From Planctomycetes bacterium RBG_13_46_10 (lineage in GTDB: Bacteria > Planctomycetota > Phycisphaerae > Sedimentisphaerales > Anaerobacaceae), in contig MHYD01000064.1 in NCBI GenBank assembly GCA_001824645.1, positions 19,547 to 26,217 of the forward strand: a stretch of 6,671 nt of DNA. The letters are read 5' to 3'. Shown piece by piece: positions 1-6,041 of this stretch. The number at the start of each line of letters is the position of its first letter. Position 1 is the stretch's first letter. The notes beneath the pieces were generated by a model. It had not been told where the DNA came from and did not search any database. It worked only from the letters and a program-made list of their open reading frames with translations. The translations under genes and the position numbers were made by a program.

Positions 1-240
1 AAAATCAAGATTGGGGCTATGAATATTACTCCACTGGCAAAAATTATGGCAAAAAAAATGTATCAGGACCGTATTTCTAATGTGCCTGTTGATATAGAGG
101 ATGTGCGGACAAAAGTAGCAGCGTCACTTTTAAATGATGAACCATTCGAGCCTGTTTTTAAATTTGATGACAAAAAGGTACGTTTGGAGAGAATCGTTAT
201 TTCACAGGGCAAATTGATATTGTATTTAATCCCGATATAG
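1..240 (+). CDS. C-terminal fragment of an unrecognised protein (5' end outside window)
   Basis: The frame is open from base 1 to a TAG at 238-240, giving at least 79 residues. An ATG lies at position 19, but it has no convincing Shine-Dalgarno and the residues before it (KIKIGA) read smoothly into the rest. I therefore think this is the tail of a longer protein and not a 73-residue gene. The visible part starts with a basic helix-like stretch (LAKIMAKKMYQDR), then an acidic segment (PVDIEDVRTK), and ends in alternating charged and hydrophobic residues (VRLERIVISQGKLILYLIPI) that look like two beta strands. No signal peptide, membrane segment or catalytic motif is visible. It does not look like the C-terminus of RimP, the usual gene before nusA. 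I do not recognise the family. The coding call rests on the amphipathic, protein-like sequence; a standalone short gene from ATG 19 is the alternative. Confidence 0.6.
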   Translation, partial: KIKIGAMNITPLAKIMAKKMYQDRISNVPVDIEDVRTKVAASLLNDEPFEPVFKFDDKKVRLERIVISQGKLILYLIPI

Positions 241-468
241 TCATTTAGCATATAATGAATTACAGTTGACATTTCAGCTATTTATGAATTTTGGTCTAGT
301 AGATTAAGAAGGAGATTAAGCAGAAAGTCCAATAAAAAGGAAGATTTATATAGAGATTAACAGTAGAACAGCGATAAATAAGAGGCTTTTTCCCAATCGG
401 ATATGGATTGTTAATGGTATTTGGGGGTCGAATTGAGCTAAAATTGTGCAAATTTAACAAAAAAGTTA

Positions 469-497
469 TTGCTATTAACGTGTTTGACGATTATTAT
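469..497 (+). promoter_or_regulatory. Candidate sigma-70 promoter upstream of nusA leader
   Basis: TTGCTA at 469-474 and TATTAT at 492-497 are separated by 17 bases, matching the sigma-70 boxes at 4/6 and 5/6 positions. Transcription would start near 504. It would produce a leader of about 400 nt before nusA, or an RNA of about 330 nt ending at the terminator at 803-836. The region is AT-rich, so chance matches are likely, and other weak boxes exist (TTGACG at 484-489 has no well-placed partner). Confidence 0.3.
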
Positions 498-553
498 AAA
501 TAGTTCGACTGTAAGAATTAAAGGCTGCCAAAGCTAAACTTAAGGTTGAGCAG

Positions 554-601
554 ATGGTGAAAATGTATTTGACAGGATTGGTGAAAAGTGCAGCGGAGTA
601 G
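554..601 (+). CDS. Possible 15-residue leader peptide in the nusA leader
   Basis: An ATG at 554 opens a 15-codon frame (MVKMYLTGLVKSAAE) closed by TAG at 599-601. AAGG at 542-545 lies 8 bases upstream, good spacing for a Shine-Dalgarno, although it sits in the 533-551 hairpin. The peptide has no run of one amino acid of the kind seen in classical amino-acid attenuators. The frame overlaps AAAAGTG (584-590), which is complementary to the 3' arm of the downstream terminator, so ribosomes here could in principle affect folding. A short ORF with an SD can occur by chance. Confidence 0.2.
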   Translation: MVKMYLTGLVKSAAE

Positions 602-741
602 ACGAACAATCGATCTGCAAGGCTGTACTTGTGTACTTATGGCGGCTTGGGAAACGATGTTTCTGCTTCAATGTCGTAGAGCGAACCAGGTTTGTAGCGG
701 GGTTCTGATTATGCGGTATGTTACAGTACCAGAGCCCTCTT

Positions 742-758
742 GGAGGGGAATGATGTGA
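742..758 (+). promoter_or_regulatory. Strong Shine-Dalgarno followed by ATG-ATG-TGA
   Basis: GGAGG at 742-746 is the best Shine-Dalgarno-like sequence in the leader. It is followed by ATG (750-752), ATG (753-755) and TGA (756-758), so a ribosome loading here could make at most a dipeptide. The second ATG has the better spacing (6 bases) and is a pure start-stop. The SD lies in the 3' arm of the CCCTC/GAGGG hairpin (735-747). It is about 45 bases before the terminator. It may be a coincidence. Confidence 0.25.
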
Positions 759-802
759 GATAAAGATAGTTTGTGTGCTTGGTTCGTTTTGTGACGTTTT
801 TG

Positions 803-836
803 AAGTGGATGCTTTCGAAGTTTCCACTTTTTTTTT
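803..836 (+). terminator. Intrinsic terminator 74 bases before nusA
   Basis: AAGTGGA (803-809) pairs perfectly with TCCACTT (823-829). After one T-T mismatch the stem continues with a G-U pair and CTT/AAG (812-814 with 818-820), closing a TCG loop at 815-817. A run of nine T follows at 828-836, seven of them beyond the stem. This is the standard stem plus U-tract of a Rho-independent terminator on the + strand. It is far from the end of the upstream gene (563 bases) and close to nusA, so it either ends an RNA transcribed from the leader or acts as an attenuator for nusA. Confidence 0.7.
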
Positions 837-910
837 CATTTGTTTTCGGGTGGCTGTGTTTCATAGCTTGCTGTGAAAATCAGCCTCAAAGATTAGAAAG
901 AGAGAAAACA

Positions 911-2137
911 ATGAGCCAGGAATTGTTAAGAATTGTTGACAATATAGCACGTGATAAAAATATCGACAAAGAATCAATATTTGTTGATTTGGAAGATGCT
1001 ATGGTATCTGCGGTTCGTAAGCACTTTAGTGCACCGGACAGCGAAATTGCCGTGCATATTGATAGGGCCACTGGCAAGGTTAGTGCAATTAAGGATAACG
1101 ATCCAATCGATATAAGAAAGCTTGGCCGAATCCCGGCTCAGACAGCTAAACAGGTAATGATCCAAAAGATAAGGGCGGATGAGAGAGATAGTATCTATGC
1201 GGAATTTGTTCAAAGAAAGGGGCAAATAATAAGCGGCACGGTGGTGCGATATGAAAGTGGCACTTTGATTATTAGCCTGGACCGCTGGACAGAAGGATTT
1301 ATGCCCAAATCAGAACAGATAATGGGTCAAACTCATCGTCCCAGCGAGAGAATTAGGTGCTTGATTTATGATGTAAAGGAGACATCGAATCAAGTTAAAA
1401 TCATTCTTTCGCGTACGCACCCCGATTTTATCAGGCGCTTGTTTGAATCCGAGGTGCCGGAAATTGGTGAACAAATTATCGAAATACGGGCACTGGCGAG
1501 AGAGGCAGGTTATCGAACCAAGGTAGCTGTGGCTTCGTTTGATGATAAGGTTGACCCTGTTGGTGCCTGCGTAGGAGTGCGTGGCAGCAGAATAAAGAAT
1601 ATAGTGGACGAGCTTGGCGGAGAAAAAATAGATATCGTTCGCTGGAACGAGTCGTCACAAATTCTGGTTGCCAATGCTTTAATGCCGGCAAAGGTCAGTG
1701 AAATTGCTTTGTGTTTCGAGTTGGGTCGTGCGACTGTGGTTGTGGAGGAAGACCAGCTTAGCCTTGCTATTGGCAAGCATGGTCAGAATGTTCGATTAGC
1801 GGCGAGGTTGACCGGCTGGGATATCGATATATTAACACCGGATGAATATAATCGTGGTATTGAAAGATTAACTACATGCGTGAAAAGCGTGGAAGGTGCT
1901 GATGATGTGATAATCGATAAGCTTATAGCATTAGGTGTTATTTCTGTTTTGGATTTGGATGATGTGGGGATTGAGCCACTGATTAAAGAACTGAATATTG
2001 CCCCGGAGCTCGCTGAAAAACTTGTCGAGACAGCGAGTAAGGAGGCCAGGAGTTTGGCAGCTGAGTCGAGACAAAAACAGGCAGAAAAAGAATTGGCTCA
2101 GCAGGCAAACGCAATAAACGGCGAACGAGACGATTAA
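911..2137 (+). CDS. nusA: Transcription termination/antitermination factor NusA
   Basis: NusA binds RNA polymerase near the RNA exit channel and modulates pausing, intrinsic termination and antitermination. The 408 residues show the family order. Residues 1-100 are the polymerase-binding N-terminal domain (ELLRIVDNIARDKNIDKE, then the GRIPAQTAKQVMIQKIR segment at 72-88). An S1 domain spans about 103-170. KH1 has GVRG at 222-225 and KH2 has GKHG at 288-291. A single helical HhH-type repeat lies at about 326-383, before a charged Ala/Glu/Gln tail. E. coli NusA (495 residues) has two C-terminal acidic repeats; here only one is visible. I chose ATG 911 because homology begins there and a GAGAG purine run sits 6 bases upstream. 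The frame stays open back to a GTG at 773, but that extension is hydrophobic, crosses the terminator and is unlike NusA. Tandem stops TAATAA end the gene, and infB follows 17 bases later. Confidence 0.97.
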   Translation: MSQELLRIVDNIARDKNIDKESIFVDLEDAMVSAVRKHFSAPDSEIAVHIDRATGKVSAIKDNDPIDIRKLGRIPAQTAKQVMIQKIRADERDSIYAEFVQRKGQIISGTVVRYESGTLIISLDRWTEGFMPKSEQIMGQTHRPSERIRCLIYDVKETSNQVKIILSRTHPDFIRRLFESEVPEIGEQIIEIRALAREAGYRTKVAVASFDDKVDPVGACVGVRGSRIKNIVDELGGEKIDIVRWNESSQILVANALMPAKVSEIALCFELGRATVVVEEDQLSLAIGKHGQNVRLAARLTGWDIDILTPDEYNRGIERLTTCVKSVEGADDVIIDKLIALGVISVLDLDDVGIEPLIKELNIAPELAEKLVETASKEARSLAAESRQKQAEKELAQQANAINGERDD

Positions 2138-2142
2138 TAACT

Positions 2143-2157
2143 GGAGAATTTTATTTG
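2143..2157 (+). promoter_or_regulatory. infB ribosome binding site and TTG start
   Basis: GGAG at 2143-2146 lies 8 bases before TTG at 2155-2157. This supports the rare TTG start: the IF2 N-terminal motif (AITRVYLLAKELGV) begins directly at codon 2, and no ATG or GTG fits the family start better. Confidence 0.75.
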
Positions 2158-4818
2158 GCTATTACAAGAGTTTATCTTTTAGCAAAGGAGCTTGGCGTAA
2201 AAAGCACTGCTATTGTTAAAAAGTGCCAAGATGAGGGTCTGGATGTGAAGAACCATATGTCGGCGATATCGGCTGGTCTGGCAGCGACTATTCGAGAGTG
2301 GTTTACCGAGGGAGATAATATCACAACGGTCGAGATTGCCAAGAAAGTGGATTTGGAAAAGGTTCGAGTCAAGAAAAAACTGAAACAGAAGCAACAAGCA
2401 AAGGAGGAAAAGGAACAGCCAGTTGAAGAGGTTGAATCCATCACTGAACATATTGAGGGAGCTGCTGAGCCATTTGTTTTAGCAGAAGAAGTCAAAACTA
2501 GGGAGATGCCGGTAGTTGCCCAAAAGCCTGAAGGAGAGAAAGAGCCTCTGGTTCAAGAGGTAGTGAAGATAGCAGCAGAGGAACAAAAGGTACAGGAAAA
2601 AGTTGTACAAGAACCAAAGAAGAAGCCGGAGCCAATATTACCTGCTGGGCCGATTTTGGAAAAGCCCGAACCTGCTCAATTGAGCGGACCGCAGGTAGTT
2701 CGAGTCGAAGCTCCAGAGCCATTGCGACGACCAAGACCGCGAACGAGAATAAGGCATGATTTACCTGTTACTGAGCCGTTGATGTATAGCGAGGATGAGC
2801 CGGATTTATTAAATGTGATGCTTGGTCGAGATAAAAAACGAACACCAAAACGGCAGAAAGATAAAACGCATGGACACCGACGCATTGAGCTGGATGAAGA
2901 TTTGCAGAAACCCAAATTCAAAAGTAAATGGCGTCAAAGGGATATTGATGAAAGACGTGCCCGTCTTGACGCTGCCGGGGGCGAAAGTCTGCGGTCAAGG
3001 CCGATGCGAAAGATCGCTACGAAGGCGGAGAGGGAATCGACTGCTCCAGTCAGGCCACAAAAAGTTGCTATAAACGAGCCGATTACGGTAAAAGACTTGT
3101 CTGCAGCTTTAGCGGTTAAGGCAGCCGATATTATCGGCAAATTAATGCAACATGGTGTAATGGCTACTGCCAATCAAACTCTAAGCAAAAATATAGCGGA
3201 ACTGGTGGCTTTGGAGTATGACACTGAGCTGGAAATTGAACAGATAAGCACGATTGAAGAGCAGATTCGCGAGGAGTTTGAAAGCCGCCAGCGGGCAAAT
3301 TTAAAGAAGAGGGCAGTTGTTGCAGCAATGCTTGGGCATGTTGATCATGGTAAAACCAGCTTATTGGATAAAATCCGCTCAGCGCATGTAACCGCTGAGG
3401 AGGCAGGAGGCATAACGCAGCATATAGGTGCATATCAAGTTTCATGGGATAATAGTAAAACTGTAACGTTTCTTGATACGCCGGGGCATGAGGCTTTTAC
3501 TGCTATGCGTGCGAGGGGTGCTAACATGACCGATGTAGTAGTATTAACGGTTGCTGCTGATGATGGGGTGATGCCACAAACGGTAGAAGCAATAGCTCAC
3601 AGTAAGGCGGCAGGGGTGTCGATTATTGTTGCGCTCAATAAGATAGATTTACCGGGATGCGATATTAATCGTATTTATTCACAGTTGGCAGAGCATGGTT
3701 TGACGCCCGCAGAATGGGGTGGAAATACCGAGGTTGTTAAAACCAGCGCTGTTACCGGCGAAGGCATAAATGATTTGCTTGAGTGTCTGGATTATGTGGC
3801 TGAATTACTTGAGCTTAAGGCGGATGATGCACTGCCGGCAGTCGGATGGGTTGTTGAAGCAAAGATGTCTCCACAAGAGGGACCGGTAGCAACTTTATTA
3901 ATTAAAGAAGGTAAGCTGAACAAAGGAGATATAGTTTTAGCCGGCTGTGCGTATGGAAGAGTTAAGATGATGAAAAACAGCAGCAGCAAAAGTATAAAAG
4001 CCGCTACAAGCTCTATGCCGGTTGAAGTAACTGGTTTAAGTGATGTTCCCCAGGCTGGTGACAGGTTTTATTGTCTGAATGACATTAACCGTGCCAAAGC
4101 TGCAGCCGAGGAAAACAGAATGCATTCAAGGGAAAGCTCGCTATTTGAGCGTGCACAGATAACCCTGGATAATTTATTTAGTCAGATAGAAGCTGGTAAT
4201 GTAAAAGAATTGAATCTTATCCTTCGAGCTGATGTGCAGGGCTCTGTGGATGTTCTTACCAAATATTTATCTGAGATGAGCACCAGCGAAGTCAGGATTA
4301 AAATTCTGCACGCAGCCACCGGTGGAATTACAGAAGGTGATATTTTGCTTGCCGAGGCATCAAATGCCATAATTATTGGATTTAACGTTGTACCGGAAGA
4401 GCGTGCAGCTAAAATGGCGGAAGTGAAAGGTGTTGAGGTGCGGTTGTATGATATAATCTACCGTATAACCGAGGATTTGCACAAATCGATAGTTGGTTTA
4501 CTTGAGCCGGAGGAGCAAAAGAAAAGCCTTGGAAGAGCCGTTGTGAGAGCTACATTTAAGGTTTCGAGAATTGGTACGATTGCAGGTAGCTATGTAACCA
4601 GTGGTACTGTTACTAAAAATGCAAAAGTTAGATTGATACGCGACAATATTGTGCTCAGAGATGACCTCACAATTGAGTCTCTAAAACACTTCAAAGATGA
4701 TGCTCGCGAAGTCAAAGCAGGGCTGGAGTGCGGCATAAAGATAGCCGGGTTTGATGATGTTAAAATTGATGATGTTTTTGATTTCTATGAAATTGTTAAA
4801 GTGGCCAGAGCCATTTGA
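2155..4818 (+). CDS. infB: Translation initiation factor IF-2
   Basis: IF2 is the GTPase that brings fMet-tRNA to the 30S subunit and promotes 50S joining. At 887 residues it is about the size of E. coli IF2 (890). Order of domains: an N-terminal IF2_N helical module (1-50, VYLLAKELGVKSTAIVKKC); a long low-complexity linker rich in Glu, Lys, Pro and Val turning Arg-rich (about 60-300); a second IF2_N module (about 304-355, ITVKDLSAALAVKAADIIGK); the G domain; then the beta-barrel and C-terminal initiator-tRNA-binding domains, with the conserved ADVQGSVD stretch between them. All G motifs are intact: GHVDHGKT 394-401, GGITQ 418-422, DTPGH 441-445, NKID 495-498 and SA at 531-532. The switch histidine in DTPGH is present. 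The gene starts at TTG, 17 bases after nusA, suggesting co-transcription, and the stop overlaps one copy of a 9-base direct repeat before rbfA. Confidence 0.98.
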   Translation: MAITRVYLLAKELGVKSTAIVKKCQDEGLDVKNHMSAISAGLAATIREWFTEGDNITTVEIAKKVDLEKVRVKKKLKQKQQAKEEKEQPVEEVESITEHIEGAAEPFVLAEEVKTREMPVVAQKPEGEKEPLVQEVVKIAAEEQKVQEKVVQEPKKKPEPILPAGPILEKPEPAQLSGPQVVRVEAPEPLRRPRPRTRIRHDLPVTEPLMYSEDEPDLLNVMLGRDKKRTPKRQKDKTHGHRRIELDEDLQKPKFKSKWRQRDIDERRARLDAAGGESLRSRPMRKIATKAERESTAPVRPQKVAINEPITVKDLSAALAVKAADIIGKLMQHGVMATANQTLSKNIAELVALEYDTELEIEQISTIEEQIREEFESRQRANLKKRAVVAAMLGHVDHGKTSLLDKIRSAHVTAEEAGGITQHIGAYQVSWDNSKTVTFLDTPGHEAFTAMRARGANMTDVVVLTVAADDGVMPQTVEAIAHSKAAGVSIIVALNKIDLPGCDINRIYSQLAEHGLTPAEWGGNTEVVKTSAVTGEGINDLLECLDYVAELLELKADDALPAVGWVVEAKMSPQEGPVATLLIKEGKLNKGDIVLAGCAYGRVKMMKNSSSKSIKAATSSMPVEVTGLSDVPQAGDRFYCLNDINRAKAAAEENRMHSRESSLFERAQITLDNLFSQIEAGNVKELNLILRADVQGSVDVLTKYLSEMSTSEVRIKILHAATGGITEGDILLAEASNAIIIGFNVVPEERAAKMAEVKGVEVRLYDIIYRITEDLHKSIVGLLEPEEQKKSLGRAVVRATFKVSRIGTIAGSYVTSGTVTKNAKVRLIRDNIVLRDDLTIESLKHFKDDAREVKAGLECGIKIAGFDDVKIDDVFDFYEIVKVARAI

Positions 4819-4849
4819 GTTGGTAATTGGTGAATTGTTCGCCATTTGA
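4810..4849 (+). repeat. 9-base direct repeat flanking a hairpin at the infB-rbfA junction
   Basis: GCCATTTGA occurs at 4810-4818 (the last codons and stop of infB) and again at 4841-4849. Between and overlapping them is a hairpin: TGGTGAA (4828-4834) pairs with TTCGCCA (4838-4844), including one G-U pair, around a TTG loop. No T-run follows, so it is not a classical terminator. It ends 12 bases before the rbfA ATG, where no good Shine-Dalgarno is visible, so it could affect rbfA translation or mRNA stability. The repeat could be a small tandem-duplication relic. Confidence 0.45.
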
Positions 4850-4856
4850 CTAAGTG

Positions 4857-5243
4857 ATGGTGACACGAAGACAGGAAAAAGTAGCTCGCGTGATAAAAGA
4901 AGCGGTAAGCGACGCTATCGCGAACCATCTTAATGACCCACGAATCGAGGGATTGGTGAGTGTTACGAAAGTCGAGATAACGGGTGATTTGCGCCGTGCT
5001 GAAGTATATATAAGCATTTTTGGCACGAATGAAGCTGCTCAGAATAAAACTTTTACAGCTATATCAGGAGCAAGAAGCAGGATACAATTGCTGATGGCCG
5101 GCAGGCTATCCAGTAAGTTCTGCCCAGTTTTGTGTTTGCATAAGGATGAGAACTTCAAGAAGACATTGGAAACGATGAGGCTCATAGACCAGGCAGTCAG
5201 CGAGATGGAAAATAAAGATTCAACTTTGCATGATACGCAATAA
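4857..5243 (+). CDS. rbfA: Ribosome-binding factor A (RbfA)
   Basis: RbfA is a small KH-fold protein that binds the 30S subunit during late 16S rRNA maturation and is needed for cold adaptation in E. coli. The 128 residues match the family: an N-terminal helix (RVIKEAVSDAIANHLNDPRI, 11-30), the characteristic DPRIEGLVSVTKVEITGDLR segment (27-46), strand AEVYISIFG (48-56), helix SGARSRIQLLMAGRL (70-84), strand PVLCLHKDENF (90-100) and a last helix to about 117, ending in a short polar tail. Three start codons stand in tandem, GTG 4854, ATG 4857 and GTG 4860; I chose the ATG, and 4854 differs by one residue. No clear Shine-Dalgarno is present, so initiation may depend on translational coupling or on ribosomes leaving infB 38 bases upstream. 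The infB-rbfA order is conserved across bacteria. Confidence 0.95.
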   Translation: MVTRRQEKVARVIKEAVSDAIANHLNDPRIEGLVSVTKVEITGDLRRAEVYISIFGTNEAAQNKTFTAISGARSRIQLLMAGRLSSKFCPVLCLHKDENFKKTLETMRLIDQAVSEMENKDSTLHDTQ

Positions 5244-5308
5244 CTTGCAGGATGTCAAACTCACATGTGTAAAAGTCTTGTATTTAGTTTAGCCTTTTGA
5301 ATTTTAAT

Positions 5309-5977
5309 ATGAGAAACAGCAAAGAGTACGCTCGGAAAATGCAGAAATTGTACCGTTCATTGAAGCGTGAGAATCCCAAAGTACAGCAAATCAGTTATGA
5401 TGAGCCGGCGGATGCGGTTGTTTATGGTGTCCTTGGCGAGAACATGAGCGAAACAGAGGCTCAATCCATGATTAAGAGATTTACAGATTATTTTGTTGAC
5501 TTGAATGATTTGCGTGTTTCAAGGATTGAAGAAATCATTGAGGTGCTGGGCGGTGATACACCTTTGAACAGACGAATTGCTGGTGTGCTTAATAGGATTT
5601 TGGCAGCTATTTTCAGTGAGTATCATATGGTCAGCTTAATGACATTGAAGAAGGCGGGTAAGCGACCAGCCAAACAGACGCTTGAAAAACTGGATGGTAT
5701 TAGTCTTTTTGCTGTTAATTATTGCATGCTTACGGCATTAGAAGGGCACGCAATGCCTCTGACGAACAAGATGATCGAGTATCTAAAAAGCAATAACCTC
5801 GTTGACTCCGATGCCGTCGAGGGGGATATAGAAGGTTTTTTAACGAGACAGATTCCGGCAAAAAATGCTTACGAGTTTTATGTTCTTTTGCGTCATGAAA
5901 GTGAATTGCCTGAAACGGCGAGACAACGAAAGACTAAGAAAAAAACTGTTAGTAAAACGAAAAAAAGAGTTGAATAA
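5309..5977 (+). CDS. Endonuclease III-like HhH-GPD-fold protein lacking catalytic residues
   Basis: The 222 residues resemble the endonuclease III / HhH-GPD glycosylase core. DEPADAVVYGVLGENMSETEA (about 31-51) matches the 'DPFELLIATILSQQT' entry helix, and LEKLDGISLFAVNYCMLTAL (125-144) matches the helix-hairpin-helix LPGVGRKTAN region. HAMPLTNKMIEYLKSNNLV (147-165) matches the segment that normally carries the catalytic Asp (PVDTHVxR). The catalytic Lys position is Phe134 and the catalytic Asp position is Thr152, and the four-Cys iron-sulfur motif is absent. Glycosylase or lyase activity is therefore unlikely; DNA or RNA binding is plausible. A strongly basic tail (204-222, RQRKTKKKTVSKTKKR) supports nucleic-acid binding. 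I chose ATG 5309; a TTG at 5297 adds four residues, and neither has a good Shine-Dalgarno. It follows rbfA by 65 bases on the same strand. The fold assignment is from motif reading and is moderate in strength; the actual role is unknown. Confidence 0.8.
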   Translation: MRNSKEYARKMQKLYRSLKRENPKVQQISYDEPADAVVYGVLGENMSETEAQSMIKRFTDYFVDLNDLRVSRIEEIIEVLGGDTPLNRRIAGVLNRILAAIFSEYHMVSLMTLKKAGKRPAKQTLEKLDGISLFAVNYCMLTALEGHAMPLTNKMIEYLKSNNLVDSDAVEGDIEGFLTRQIPAKNAYEFYVLLRHESELPETARQRKTKKKTVSKTKKRVE

Positions 5978-5996
5978 ACAGCACGGTGAAAAACAA

Positions 5997-6041
5997 TTTT
6001 ATAAGGCATTTACAAAATAAAACAGAGTATGCTTTATAGGA
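5997..6041 (+). promoter_or_regulatory. Inverted repeat overlapping the hisG Shine-Dalgarno
   Basis: TATAAGGCAT (6000-6009) pairs over all ten positions with ATGCTTTATA (6029-6038), counting one G-U pair, around a 19-base loop. Outward pairing can extend through two T-G wobbles and a T-A pair (5997-5999 with 6039-6041), covering most of the AGGAG at 6038-6042. There is no T-run after it, so it is not a terminator. It could be a translation-controlling hairpin or a dyad operator for hisG. Confidence 0.4.

Larger units (their letters stand above)
498..836 (+). ncRNA. Candidate structured leader RNA or small RNA before nusA
   Basis: This stretch has no credible long ORF but holds a run of short perfect or near-perfect hairpins: 533-551 (GCT/AGC and AAC/GTT with one mismatch), 589-593 with 615-619 (TGCAG/CTGCA), 625-628 with 633-636 (GTAC/GTAC), 651-655 with 659-663 (GAAAC/GTTTC), 715-720 with 724-730 (GGTATG with one bulged base), 735-739 with 743-747 (CCCTC/GAGGG), then the terminator at 803-836. 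It is not a recognisable tRNA, tmRNA, RNase P RNA, SRP RNA or common riboswitch: the hallmark motifs of these are absent. It could be the 5' leader of nusA or a separate RNA that ends at 836. Small stems like these also arise by chance, so only the terminator is strongly supported. Confidence 0.3.
241..910. other. 670-base intergenic region, nusA leader in its right half
   Basis: No long ORF on either strand looks like a real protein. The left part (241-460) is AT-rich and holds an AGATTAAG direct repeat (301-308 and 313-320, with a shorter copy AGATTAA at 354-360), a 5-bp hairpin CAATC/GATTG (394-398 with 406-410), a perfect TATAAT (251-256) without a matching -35 box, and a TTGACA (266-271) without a matching -10 box. 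The right part (about 498-836) is richer in G and C and in short inverted repeats, and ends in an intrinsic terminator. The last 74 bases before nusA show no clear promoter. Confidence 0.6.

Noticed and set aside
251..271. TATAAT at 251-256 and TTGACA at 266-271 as promoter boxes
   Set aside because: They are in the wrong order relative to each other, and neither has a partner box at 16-18 bases on the correct side.
394..410. CAATC/GATTG hairpin next to a T-run as a terminator for the upstream gene
   Set aside because: The T-run (387-391) lies before the hairpin on the + strand, and on the minus strand the tail would be A's, so it is not a terminator in either direction.
685..715. GGTT-type sequences that resemble a tRNA T-arm
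   Set aside because: The flanking bases do not form the five-pair T-stem, and no acceptor or anticodon stems can be found on either strand.
540..839. 99-codon ORF on the minus strand in the nusA leader
   Set aside because: Composition is Ser/Thr/Pro-rich with no domain-like pattern, no good ribosome binding site, and it runs across the terminator hairpin; it is most likely a chance frame.
2822..3073. Shadow ORF on the + strand inside infB
   Set aside because: It lies wholly within the IF2 linker in another frame; IF2 is clearly the real product.
5262..5269. CACATGTG palindrome between rbfA and the HhH gene
   Set aside because: An isolated 8-base palindrome with no T-run and no second copy; expected by chance.
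6009..6038. TTTACA with a TTTATA about 18 bases later as a hisG promoter
   Set aside because: The -10 match is only 3/6, and transcription would begin at or after the AGGAG, leaving almost no leader; the inverted repeat explains the same bases better.
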